15,619 nt of DNA from Fulvivirga aurantia (GCF_009711475.1 NZ_SMMD01000907.1:1-15619); one strand, 5' to 3'. Positions 7,246 through 14,434 are shown, counted from the stretch's first letter. Numbers and translations are program-made. Notes: generated by a model not told the origin, from the letters alone.

Positions 7246-7680
7246 TTAGAACCAGCCTGCTCCGAGATCTCTAAATGGCCATGGTATACCTGCAAGAATT
7301 AGTAGCAGACCAATAAGGTAGAATATGCCGATCGTCTTAAATTTCTTAGCATCGATAGTTGCTCTTTTTGCTTTGCTGTAACCTATCGTGATCAATACGA
7401 TGGCCAAGATCATAATTAAACTATGCTCAACCAGATAAAATCTAAGCACTTCGGATTTCATAGATGTACCCGCGAATACAACTTTTGGACTCACAAAATA
7501 GAGAATAAGACCGATTACAAATTGTAGATGAGTAAAAATAAGTGCAAAAAGAGATAGTTTCTTGTCACCTGAAGTAAATGGCTTGCCTTTTTTAGAAAAT
7601 GCATTGAAGATCGCAATTACCAAGGCTATCAATACCAGCCACCTTAAACCAGAGTGGGCATGTCTTAATATGTCGTACAT
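7246..7680 (-). CDS. Conserved four-helix membrane protein with intramembrane histidines
   Basis: A 144-residue integral membrane protein with four predicted helices, at about residues 11-28, 43-63, 83-101 and 116-133. Short conserved-looking ends are MYDILRHAHSGLRW and PWPFRDLGAGWF. Histidines H7 and H9 lie before helix 1, H51 within helix 2 and H86 within helix 3. This layout could bind heme or a metal, but no known cytochrome motif was recognised and the function is open. I recall similar proteins in Bacteroidota genomes under inconsistent names, which should not be relied on. It is flanked on both sides by minus-strand terminators, so it probably forms a one-gene transcript with its promoter in or near the hairpin at 7700-7777. 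Confidence 0.82.
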   Translation of the reverse strand: MYDILRHAHSGLRWLVLIALVIAIFNAFSKKGKPFTSGDKKLSLFALIFTHLQFVIGLILYFVSPKVVFAGTSMKSEVLRFYLVEHSLIMILAIVLITIGYSKAKRATIDAKKFKTIGIFYLIGLLLILAGIPWPFRDLGAGWF

Positions 7681-7699
7681 AAATTGTTTGATTGATTGT

Positions 7700-7777
7700 A
7701 AATAAAAAGAAGCTGTTTCATCAGGAGGTAAATATACAATAGATGTATTTTAAAACCTTCTGATTTGAAACAGCTTC
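7700..7777 (-). terminator. Intrinsic terminator of the S8 protease gene, long hairpin
   Basis: Left arm 7709-7728 (GAAGCTGTTTCATCAGGAGG) pairs with right arm 7756-7777 over about 20 bp with one G-U wobble and a two-base TT bulge. The 12 outermost base pairs are perfect. Read on the minus strand, the stem is followed by TTTTTATTT (7708-7700). It starts 24 bases beyond the protease stop. The 27-base loop is A+T-rich and can pair further (TACA/TGTA). No T tract follows on the plus strand, so it acts on minus-strand transcripts. Confidence 0.85.
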
Positions 7778-7801
7778 AGATTTAAAAAGTTAATGGCTGT
7801 G

Positions 7802-8326
7802 TTAGTTCTCTTTTTGCATGCTCATGCTCTGAGCCATTTTAATGGCTTCATAAGCATTTACCAATCCACCTGTAATTGATAATTCATCGAACTTAACAGA
7901 GAGTTGAGAGTCTCCAGGTCTTATCACAGTTAAGTTATCAAATCTGCGAGAAGACTTTCTGATGATATCCCTCACTTGAAAAGCACTTAGCTCAGGGAAA
8001 TAAGACATGATTAAAGCAGCTACACCAGCTGTAGATGGTGCGGCCATACTGGTACCATCAAATGATTGATAAGTATTATCAGGTGTGGTAGAGTATATTT
8101 CAACACCCGGAGCAAATACATCTACTGTGGTTTTGCCATAGTTTGAAAAGCTACCTACAAAATTTTCATTGTCACCCCAAGATGATGCACCAATTTCTAA
8201 CCAGTTGTTAGCTTCTGAACCATCAGCTATCGCGCGTGATGGGAAATTGTCTCTTTTGTCAATATTTTTAGAGCTGTTTCCTGCTGCGTGTACAAGTAAC
8301 ACACCTTTACTTTCGGCATATTTCAC
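7802..8326 (-). pseudogene. S8 subtilisin-like protease, C-terminal part beyond the frameshift
   Basis: This frame carries the second half of the S8 catalytic domain. It contains the oxyanion-hole region VHAAGNSS (N17 from the GTG at 8326) and the nucleophile serine in FDGTSMAAPSTAG (S93). It lacks Asp and His and could not be a protease alone. The frame's first codon, GTG, overlaps the stop of the N-terminal part as GTGA. Translational coupling is formally possible but would yield two half-domains. Inserting one base near 8352 joins the two parts into a continuous 547-residue protein. After the catalytic domain, about 75 residues end in AQSMSMQKEN with no recognisable sorting domain. The stop is followed by the strong terminator at 7700-7777. 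Whether the break is a real mutation or a sequencing error cannot be told here. Confidence 0.88.
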
Positions 8327-9444
8327 TGCCTTATCAACGGCCTCTTTTTGTGTGAATATGATTTTCCGAAACTCATGTTGATGATATCAGCACCGTTATC
8401 AACGGCATATATAATGGCATTGGCAACGTCTTTATCGCGCTCGTCTCCATCTGGCACAGCTCTCACCACCATTATCTCTACATTTTCTGCAATACCCTGA
8501 ATACCCAGGTCATTACCTCTGTTGGCAGCAATGATTCCGGCTACGTGAGTACCGTGGCTTGGGTCATGACCTTTTACGTCTGAGTTTCCATACCCTTTTT
8601 CGTAAGGGTCGTTGTAATCATCACCTACAATAGTTCTTGGATCAAATTCTGTGTTATAGGCATAATTCACCTGATTGCCAAAATACTCAACTGCGCCTGT
8701 TAGTTCTTCAGCGATGGCTTCAAAATCAGCATCCTCGCCTGCATTTTGAAAGATAACGCCTACTATGTTTCTAGCTACAAGAAGCACTGAATCTTGTGTT
8801 TCTAGCTGACGTAGATTATCTACTGTAAGAGTATCTGTATCAAAGTAAGCTTTCAATAAGGTGTGGAATCTTAGCAAGTTGGCCTGGAATGAAGAATAAA
8901 ACTCATATTGCTGGTTCGCCTTGTTATAAGTCTCTTCAAAATCTTCTTTTACTTTCAACCAGAAAGCATACTCATCCCGGTCTCTCTTTTTTACCTTCTT
9001 TTCTTCAACACCGTCATACTTATCTTTTAGTCTTACATAGATGCGTGTGAGTTCGTAAGTGTCTTGTTCTACGTTACCGTCTTTTCCACCAATGAAATTC
9101 CAACCAAACCTATCGTCTATATAACCATTTTTGTCATCATCGATTCCGTTATCCGCGATTTCGTCTTCGTTGATCCAGATTTTACCTGTTAGGTCTTCAT
9201 GGTCTATATCAACACCACTATCAATTACAGCAACAGTTACCTTTTTAGAAGGCTTACCTTCTACTAACTCATAGGCTTTGTCAATACTCAAACCTTGTAC
9301 AGCATCATCAGCAGGGTCTAGCACAAACCAATTTTTTGGTGGCAGCTGGCTGCTGTTTGAAGTAAGGCTTTGGGCCATAGTCGCACTACTTATAAGTAGC
9401 AATGCTATTGCCAGTGGGAATACTCCTCTCACTCTTTTATTCAT
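8323..9444 (-). pseudogene. S8 subtilisin-like protease, N-terminal part, frameshifted
   Basis: Exported subtilisin-family serine protease, interrupted. Residues 1-24 form a signal peptide (positive start, hydrophobic stretch 9-21, ATMAQ cleavage region). The catalytic Asp is D75 in AVIDSGVD and the catalytic His is H298 in HGTHVAG, followed by INMSFGKSY (355-363). Between Asp and His lie about 220 residues instead of roughly 30 in subtilisin. This insert starts with an Asp-rich, Ca-site-like stretch (97-111, ending NGYID) and GWNFIGG, then a charged helical part (130-260). Large inserts of this kind occur in Bacteroidota S8 proteins. After SYSHKK the frame goes wrong and stops 6 codons later, while the serine-bearing half continues in another frame. 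A possible minus-strand promoter element TATATTCG, one base off the TAnnTTTG consensus, lies at 9470-9477. No other protease gene is adjacent. Confidence 0.9.
8341..8355 (-). other. Frameshift site in the S8 protease gene
   Basis: Read on the minus strand from 8355 the codons are TCA CAC AAA AAG AGG (S-H-K-K-R), then PLIRQ and a stop. Adding one C next to 8352 gives TCA CCA CAA AAA GAG GCC (S-P-Q-K-E-A), which runs directly into VDKAVKYAESKGVLLVHAAGN. The SPQKE reading matches my memory of the family pattern, so a single-base deletion next to 8352 is the simplest explanation. The run C-AAA-AAG is not a canonical minus-one slippery heptamer, and no strong downstream hairpin was seen. Confidence 0.8.
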
Positions 9445-9788
9445 GTCTTCTCAAATTTTTTTACTTCTGCGAATATAAGCCTTAACGAGAAGCTTTGGCA
9501 GTTATTTCTTACCAATGGTCAAGAAAATTACGCGCTCAAACTGGACGAAATAACCTTATTTCAACTGATTGCGTAAACTTATATACACCAACTAAGAGAA
9601 AATATGCTTATATCATACTATGTATGCCTGGTGTCTGTAGCGGTTTTCTTTGCTTTATTTCATTTAGCTATATACCTGTACTACAAAGAATCTTTCTGAA
9701 TTTTAAGAATCTGCTCCAGATCATCCCTAATAAATTCCTTTTCCGGTCAACATCTCTTAATTTTAAATAAAACCACCGATTTAGAATT
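9445..9788. other. 344-base spacer between divergent protease and egtB genes
   Basis: This is the longest gene-free stretch and must hold promoters for both the protease (minus) and egtB (plus). On the minus strand TATATTCG (9477-9470) is one base from the Bacteroidota minus-7 consensus, but no TTG was found at the expected distance. On the plus strand no convincing minus-7 box was found. A 91-codon plus-strand frame at 9495-9770 looks non-coding (Cys- and Phe-rich, no domain). A possible very small membrane peptide lies at 9604-9699 and is listed separately. No terminators, repeats or RNA genes were recognised. Confidence 0.5.
9604..9699 (+). CDS. Possible 31-residue single-helix membrane peptide
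   Basis: ATG at 9604 opens a 31-codon frame, MLISYYVCLVSVAVFFALFH followed by LAIYLYYKESF, which would be one membrane helix with a charged C-terminus. The upstream bases are A-rich (AGAGAAAAT), acceptable for this group but not a clear ribosome site. AT-rich spacer DNA often yields hydrophobic frames of this length by chance, so the call is weak. It lies 90 bases before egtB. Confidence 0.18.
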   Translation: MLISYYVCLVSVAVFFALFHLAIYLYYKESF

Positions 9789-11048
9789 ATGATAGTAGAA
9801 GATGTGTCCCTGAAAGAAAGATTTCTCGGGGTTAGAAAGAAGACAGTAGATATTTGTAGTAGACTCTCACCAGAAGATCATGTGGTGCAACCTGTAGAGG
9901 AGGTAAGCCCTCCAAAGTGGCACCTCGGACATACTACGTGGTTTTTCGAGACTTTTTTATTAAAGAATCATTTATCGGGTTACGAGATTTATCATGATCA
10001 ATTTAGCTTTCTGTTTAACAGCTATTATGAGAGCGTAGGCGAAAGAGTTATAAGAACAAACAGAGGTAATATTACCCGCCCGGGTGTAGAAGAAGTTTTA
10101 AATTACCGCAAACATGTAGATCAGGCTATGAGCCAGCTTTTAGATGGTGGCTTGTCTGATGACCTTATCACACTTCTGGAGTTAGGAATCCAACATGAGC
10201 AGCAACATCAAGAGCTGCTTATTTACGACATAAAGTATATTTTGGGGCACAACCCTACTTTCCCAGCGTATCTGGAAGAAAAATCAAAAGCTGACGGTGA
10301 GGTAAGTCCAATAGGTTTTATGACAATTGAAGAGGGTGTTTACTCCATAGGGCATCAAGGCCCCGGCTTTAGTTTCGACAATGAATTAGGCAGACACAAG
10401 GTTTACCTTCATGGTTATGAAATTATGGATCGCCTGGTGACCAATGGTGAGTTTCTGGAGTTTATCGAAGCCGGTGGGTATTCTTATTTCAGACATTGGC
10501 TCTCGGAAGGATGGGAGTGGGTCAATCAAAATGAAATAAAAGCACCTGAATACTGGCATAAGGTAAATGGTGAGTGGATGATGTACTCACTGCGAGGAGG
10601 CTTAAAACCACTCGATCTACATGCACCGGTTACCCACATCAGCTATTTTGAGGCAGATGCTTATGCAAAATGGAAAGGCCTGAGATTGCCTACTGAGTTT
10701 GAGTGGGAGGTGGCTTGCGCAAAGTATGGCGAAATTTCCAGGGCAAGTAATTTTGTTGAAACTGAGCAGTTTGAAACTAAATCTGCTGAGGGTAAAAACA
10801 ATCAACTCTACGGTGATGTTTGGGAGTGGACAAGCAGTGCATATTTGCCATATCCATTTTATGAAGCCCCGGAAGGAGCAGTAGGAGAGTATAATGGTAA
10901 GTTTATGGTTAATCAGATGGTATTGAAAGGGGGCTCTTGTGCTACACAGAGAGTGCATATAAGAAATACATATAGAAACTTTTTTCACCCTCACCTTAGA
11001 TGGATGTTTTCTGGATTGAGGCTAGCAAAAAATACAAAGACCACGTAA
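9789..11048 (+). CDS. egtB: Ergothioneine synthase EgtB (sulfoxide synthase)
   Basis: Non-heme iron enzyme that joins hercynine (trimethylhistidine) to a thiol donor with oxygen to form a sulfoxide, the C-S bond step of ergothioneine synthesis. The N-terminal DinB-like domain carries WHLGHTTWFFE (44-54) and HEQQHQEL (136-143). H48, H136 and H140 fit the three-histidine iron site. FNSYYESVGERV (76-87) is another family block. The C-terminal FGE-sulfatase domain from about residue 178 has GLRLPTEFEWE (297-307), GDVWEWTSSAY (342-352), KGGSCAT (380-386) and a closing RWMFSGLRLA. Length (419) is normal for the family. egtD starts 5 bases after the stop, so the two form an operon. No egtA or egtC lies near, so the donor may be cysteine or gamma-glutamylcysteine; sequence alone does not settle this. 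Confidence 0.96.
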   Translation: MIVEDVSLKERFLGVRKKTVDICSRLSPEDHVVQPVEEVSPPKWHLGHTTWFFETFLLKNHLSGYEIYHDQFSFLFNSYYESVGERVIRTNRGNITRPGVEEVLNYRKHVDQAMSQLLDGGLSDDLITLLELGIQHEQQHQELLIYDIKYILGHNPTFPAYLEEKSKADGEVSPIGFMTIEEGVYSIGHQGPGFSFDNELGRHKVYLHGYEIMDRLVTNGEFLEFIEAGGYSYFRHWLSEGWEWVNQNEIKAPEYWHKVNGEWMMYSLRGGLKPLDLHAPVTHISYFEADAYAKWKGLRLPTEFEWEVACAKYGEISRASNFVETEQFETKSAEGKNNQLYGDVWEWTSSAYLPYPFYEAPEGAVGEYNGKFMVNQMVLKGGSCATQRVHIRNTYRNFFHPHLRWMFSGLRLAKNTKTT

Positions 11049-11053
11049 AGTAA

Positions 11054-11989
11054 ATGAACGACCAATTTGCCCAGGATGTAATAAAGGGCCTCTCAGACAC
11101 TCCGAAACAATTGCCATCAAAATATTTTTACGATGAAAAAGGAGATAAGCTTTTTCAGAAAATAATGGCACTTGACGAATATTACCTAACTAATTCTGAG
11201 TACGAAATTTTAGATACTTACAAGAGTCAATTACTGTCTCTATTTGGGTCGGACGTAGGTAAATTTAATTTGGTTGAATTTGGCGCTGGTGATGGTTATA
11301 AAACCAAGGTGTTGCTCAAGCATTTTTTGGAAAAGGAGGCAAGGTTTAAATACGTACCCATCGATATATCGGGGAATGTTTTAAACATCCTGGAAAATTC
11401 ACTGAAAAAGGAGCTGCCGGATTTAAAAGTAGAGGGTATAGAAAATGATTATTTCAGAGCGCTACAGCAATTAGAAAATAATGGTACCAGGAATGTGGTG
11501 CTGTTTCTTGGCTCCAATATTGGAAATTTCACGGGAGATCAGGCCTTCAATTTTCTTAAAGGTCTATACGATGGGCTACATCGAGGAGATATGGTGATGA
11601 TTGGTTTTGATTTAAAGAAAGACCCTTCTGTTATATTGAAGGCATATGATGACAGTGAGGGCGTAACCCGGGCCTTTAATTTTAATTTACTAGACAGAAT
11701 TAATAAAGAGCTTGGAGCAAACTTTGACCTGGATAAATTCCGTCATTTCCCATCTTACAACCCGCAGACGGGTACAACAGAAAGCTACCTTATAAGTACA
11801 GAAAGACAACAGGTAGAACTACAAGGCCAGGTGATAGACTTCGATCCCTGGGAATCTATTCACATGGAAATCTCTCAAAAATATGGAATGAGAGACGTCT
11901 CTAATCTGGCCCTGCAGGCAGGCTTTACCATCGCTCAGAACTTTTATGATAAGAATAGCTACTATGTAGACTCAGTTTGGAGGAAGTAA
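11054..11989 (+). CDS. egtD: Histidine N-alpha-methyltransferase EgtD
   Basis: SAM-dependent enzyme that trimethylates the amino group of histidine to hercynine, the substrate of EgtB. The 311-residue protein has the expected opening (LPSKYFYDEKGDKLFQKI, residues 20-37), the SAM-binding loop VEFGAGDG (74-81), the acidic D104 that would contact SAM, LGSNIGNF (152-159), YDDSEGVTRAFN (198-209) and HMEISQKY (270-277). The EIS motif (E272, S274) corresponds to the pair that holds the histidine substrate in characterised EgtD. It starts 5 bases after egtB, so translation is probably coupled. It ends 8 bases from the convergent cupin gene, leaving no room for a terminator between them; the nearest plus-strand candidate is beyond the cupin, at about 12603-12627. 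Confidence 0.96.
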   Translation: MNDQFAQDVIKGLSDTPKQLPSKYFYDEKGDKLFQKIMALDEYYLTNSEYEILDTYKSQLLSLFGSDVGKFNLVEFGAGDGYKTKVLLKHFLEKEARFKYVPIDISGNVLNILENSLKKELPDLKVEGIENDYFRALQQLENNGTRNVVLFLGSNIGNFTGDQAFNFLKGLYDGLHRGDMVMIGFDLKKDPSVILKAYDDSEGVTRAFNFNLLDRINKELGANFDLDKFRHFPSYNPQTGTTESYLISTERQQVELQGQVIDFDPWESIHMEISQKYGMRDVSNLALQAGFTIAQNFYDKNSYYVDSVWRK

Positions 11990-11997
11990 GCTTACCT

Positions 11998-12534
11998 CTA
12001 CACAAACGAAATACCGAAACGACCGCAGATCTCTGCAACTTTAGCAAAGTCCGGAGGGCCTTCTGGTAATTGAGAAAGCTCTGTAAACATGGCTTCGATT
12101 CCTGCTGGAAATGCGCTTGTTGCCATTTTTACTTTTTCTGTACCGATCACCTTCCAGGCATGAGGTACATTTTTAGGAGCGAAGGCAATATCACCTGCTT
12201 TTAAAACGGTTACTTCACCATCAACCATGATTTCTACCTCCCCCTGAATTACCCTAAAAATTTCATCTTCCAAGGTGTGAACATGAGGAGGTATACCTGT
12301 GCCCGGTTCAACGTTATCCACCCATTCCACTATTTGGTTACCAGTATCTGTGCCTAGTAGTTTGTGCGTTTGTATGTCTCCAATCACATTTAAAATTTGT
12401 CCTTCTTTATCTCTAACGATTTTAGGGCTCGTAACCTCAGGCTCCACTTTTCTCTTTTGGCTATGAGCGGCTATAGGCAGTACAGCGAGACCTACAGCTG
12501 CACCAGATGTTTTAATAAATTCTTTTCTATCCAT
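11998..12534 (-). CDS. Cupin-domain protein with Tat-like or signal-anchor leader
   Basis: Single-domain cupin of 178 residues, probably a metal-binding oxygenase-like or sugar/small-molecule binding protein; substrate unknown. Residues 1-24 form a leader: the DRKEFIKTSG start resembles a Tat signal but has RK in place of RR, followed by a hydrophobic stretch ending in AAHSQ. Motif 1 is HVHTLEDE (84-91), with H84, H86 and E91 in the H-x-H-x4-E pattern, followed by the expected Gly at 98. Motif 2 is GDIAFAPKNVPH (114-125), with H125 as the fourth metal ligand. The four ligands are intact, so it can bind metal. It lies 83 bases after an AraC-type gene on the same strand. A 10-bp perfect inverted repeat sits immediately before its ATG. 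Confidence 0.88.
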   Translation of the reverse strand: MDRKEFIKTSGAAVGLAVLPIAAHSQKRKVEPEVTSPKIVRDKEGQILNVIGDIQTHKLLGTDTGNQIVEWVDNVEPGTGIPPHVHTLEDEIFRVIQGEVEIMVDGEVTVLKAGDIAFAPKNVPHAWKVIGTEKVKMATSAFPAGIEAMFTELSQLPEGPPDFAKVAEICGRFGISFV

Positions 12535-12535
12535 G

Positions 12536-12561
12536 ATTATAAATTTTATTCAATTTATAAT
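12536..12561. promoter_or_regulatory. Perfect 10-bp inverted repeat directly before the cupin ATG
   Basis: ATTATAAATT (12536-12545) and AATTTATAAT (12552-12561) are exact inverted copies separated by TTATTC. The repeat begins two bases from the cupin start codon (12534). It could be an operator for a regulator or form a hairpin in the leader of the cupin mRNA that limits translation. The arms are purely A/T, so chance is more likely than for mixed sequence. The adjacent AraC gene is a natural candidate regulator, though AraC proteins more often bind direct repeats. Confidence 0.5.
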
Positions 12562-12602
12562 AAAATAGAGTCATGTAGAATGTGAAAACCACGGTAATAC
12601 CT

Positions 12603-12627
12603 TAGACTTTGTAAGGTCTAGTTTTTT
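12603..12627 (+). terminator. Candidate plus-strand terminator beyond the cupin gene
   Basis: TAGAC (12603-12607) and GTCTA (12616-12620) pair perfectly, and the inner TTTG/TAAG can extend the stem with a G-U. A run of T residues (12622-12627) follows on the plus strand. No plus-strand gene lies just upstream. It could stop egtB-egtD transcripts that run antisense through the cupin gene, or be incidental; it also overlaps the AraC stop codon (12618-12620). Stem is short. Confidence 0.33.
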
Positions 12628-13424
12628 CTGAGCATAGAAGGCGTTTGACCGGTGTGTTTTTTGAGAAAGTAGCTGAAATAATCTGCCGATGAGAAGCCGA
12701 GGTCATACCCTATCTCCTTGATGGTTTTATTACTAAACTTAAGTGCATGGCGAGAGCGCATCACTCTTTGTTCGGTAATAAGACTTTTGGCATTGATGTT
12801 TAAAACCTCTTTTACACACTCATTTAGGTATTTATCAGAGATATTGAGCAATTCGGCATAATCGTTTACCTCGTGATGTTTGGCATACCACTGGTCAATC
12901 AGCTTTTTGTAATTGTAGACGATCGTTTTTTTTGAGTTGCTCTCATTAATCACCGATTTGATATTGCACTGGCCATCGCAGTAGACAAAAAACGTGTTGA
13001 GGAGTGAAATGATGGCATCGTCTTTATTTTTAAGATGAGAGCCGATTAACTCATCAAGCATCTCCAATATAGCTTGAGTTCTTTTCTCGATCCCCGGAGC
13101 TAATGTGATTTTAGGGAATTTTTTATCAGACGTAAAAAGCCTGACTTCGTTGATGTGTAGGTTGCTTAGTAAAGGATTCTCTAGTATTTCAGCAGACAAA
13201 TACAAAATAAAGCCTGCTGATTGGTCGTCTTTTTTACGTATGATCTTCCACTTTACATTATGGTTTAGGAAGATAATAGAGTTTGAAATGTCATGGTAAT
13301 CAACCCCATCTATCTCAAGTAACTCAATGCTGTTTTTTATCCAGCAGATAGTAAAGTAACCATCAAATGTTTTTGTGGTTTCTTTGTTGACTAAAGGGAA
13401 TATTTTGATTGATTCTGCTGTCAT
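12618..13424 (-). CDS. AraC-family transcriptional regulator
   Basis: A 268-residue DNA-binding regulator. The C-terminal AraC domain carries two helix-turn-helix units, about residues 186-211 (DYAELLNISDKYLNECVKEV) and 235-257 (IKEIGYDLGFSSADYFSYFL), ending in HTGQTPSMLRKN, the standard signature. The N-terminal part (about 15-105) has the alternating beta pattern of a cupin-type ligand-binding domain (SNSIIFLNHNVKWK). The effector is unknown. It lies just upstream of the cupin gene on the same strand and is a plausible regulator of it, though the 83-base gap may hold a separate promoter. A near-consensus minus-7 box TATATTTA lies at 13451-13444, 20 bases before the start, but with no TTG at the expected distance. 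Confidence 0.92.
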   Translation of the reverse strand: MTAESIKIFPLVNKETTKTFDGYFTICWIKNSIELLEIDGVDYHDISNSIIFLNHNVKWKIIRKKDDQSAGFILYLSAEILENPLLSNLHINEVRLFTSDKKFPKITLAPGIEKRTQAILEMLDELIGSHLKNKDDAIISLLNTFFVYCDGQCNIKSVINESNSKKTIVYNYKKLIDQWYAKHHEVNDYAELLNISDKYLNECVKEVLNINAKSLITEQRVMRSRHALKFSNKTIKEIGYDLGFSSADYFSYFLKKHTGQTPSMLRKN

Positions 13425-13483
13425 ACTAGTTGTATAATTAAAATAAATATAATCTAATTTTTCTAATGATGACAGCGGTCTGT

Positions 13484-14434
13484 TTATAGAACTAACTCCA
13501 TTTGTATATTAGCTCGCTCGTAAGGGGTGGGGTGACCAGCTACCTTCTTAAAACCTAACTTTTCATACAATGAAATCGCTGGCTTGAGCTTCGTATTACT
13601 TTCCAGATAGACTATATCGGCATCCAGTTGCCTGGCTTTATCAATAATTGCTTCACCCAATAACCTTCCGATTCCTTTACCCTGAGCAGCAGGTGAGACA
13701 GCCATTTTAGCTAGTTCGTAAACTTTGGGGCGATCTTCCATTTTGAGTAGCGCACATACACCTAATACTGCATGACCTTCTATTGCTACTAATATTGCTC
13801 CTCCTTTATCGATAATATTTTCTTGCGGATGATCAATAGCTTTGAGGTCTGCTGCTTCCAATTTAAAATATCGGGTAATCCATTCTTCATTAAGTTTCTT
13901 AAAGGCCTCCTTATATTTTGGGTGGTATTCAACTATCGATACTGAGGCAGTTTCTCTTGTTTTTCGTTGTGCTACTACTCTTTCGTATAACGATTGCTGC
14001 TCCAGAAGATACTCAAATTCCTGCATGGCTTTCCATAAATTATGTCTGGTTTGTGCTAACGCATCTTTTATAGCATTACCAACATCCAGGTATTGATGCT
14101 CGATCTTTACAGCCACCTCTCGGCCCTTGGTAGTTAGGTGTATGTTATTTTTTCTACCATCTTTATCATCCTTTTTTTCAACTACCAAACCAGCCTTGGC
14201 CATTTCTTTCACAATTTTAATTACTGATGGGTGAGAATGCTTTATTTCATTAGCAATCGATGTGATCGATTTACCACCTGGTATATGAGAAAGAGAATAA
14301 AAGACGGGAAACCATTTGGGCTTAAGTTCTACATCATATAGCGCATACAACTCTTTGGCATCTTTCATTACCGTCTCGCTTAACATTCTTAATCGTGTGC
14401 CTAGAGACATTTCTCCAATTTCATCTAAAATCAT
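13484..14434 (-). CDS. MarR-type regulator fused to a GNAT acetyltransferase
   Basis: A 316-residue two-domain protein. Residues 1-155 form a MarR winged helix: the recognition region SITSIANEIKHSHPSVIKIV (56-75), a wing KKDDKDGRKNNIHLT (87-101) and long dimer helices on either side. Residues 165-316 form a GNAT acetyltransferase: the acetyl-CoA loop AAQGKGIGRLLGEAI (249-263) and the LYEKLGF block (289-295). Natural MarR-GNAT fusions are known in several phyla; here both halves look intact and continuous, so it is not an artefact of a frameshift. It probably binds DNA and acetylates a small molecule or protein, possibly a signal linked to the repression it controls; target and substrate are unknown. 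Nested inverted repeats cover its start codon. Confidence 0.93.
   Translation of the reverse strand: MILDEIGEMSLGTRLRMLSETVMKDAKELYALYDVELKPKWFPVFYSLSHIPGGKSITSIANEIKHSHPSVIKIVKEMAKAGLVVEKKDDKDGRKNNIHLTTKGREVAVKIEHQYLDVGNAIKDALAQTRHNLWKAMQEFEYLLEQQSLYERVVAQRKTRETASVSIVEYHPKYKEAFKKLNEEWITRYFKLEAADLKAIDHPQENIIDKGGAILVAIEGHAVLGVCALLKMEDRPKVYELAKMAVSPAAQGKGIGRLLGEAIIDKARQLDADIVYLESNTKLKPAISLYEKLGFKKVAGHPTPYERANIQMELVL

Noticed and set aside
8344..8352. A-run as a programmed minus-one slip site in the protease
   Set aside because: The heptamer is C-AAA-AAG, so the P-site tRNA would mispair after slipping. No strong hairpin lies downstream, and adding a C at 8352 gives a more family-like sequence.
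9470..9477. TATATTCG as a protease promoter element
   Set aside because: One mismatch to TAnnTTTG and no TTG at the expected minus-33 distance, so it is only mentioned within the protease entry.
9495..9770. A 91-codon plus-strand frame between the protease and egtB
   Set aside because: No domain, signal peptide or ribosome site is visible. Its composition looks like translated spacer, and it overlaps the better-formed small frame at 9604-9699.
13471..13482. ACAG-CGGT-CTGT hairpin after the MarR-GNAT stop
   Set aside because: The 4-bp stem is too short and no T run follows on the minus strand.
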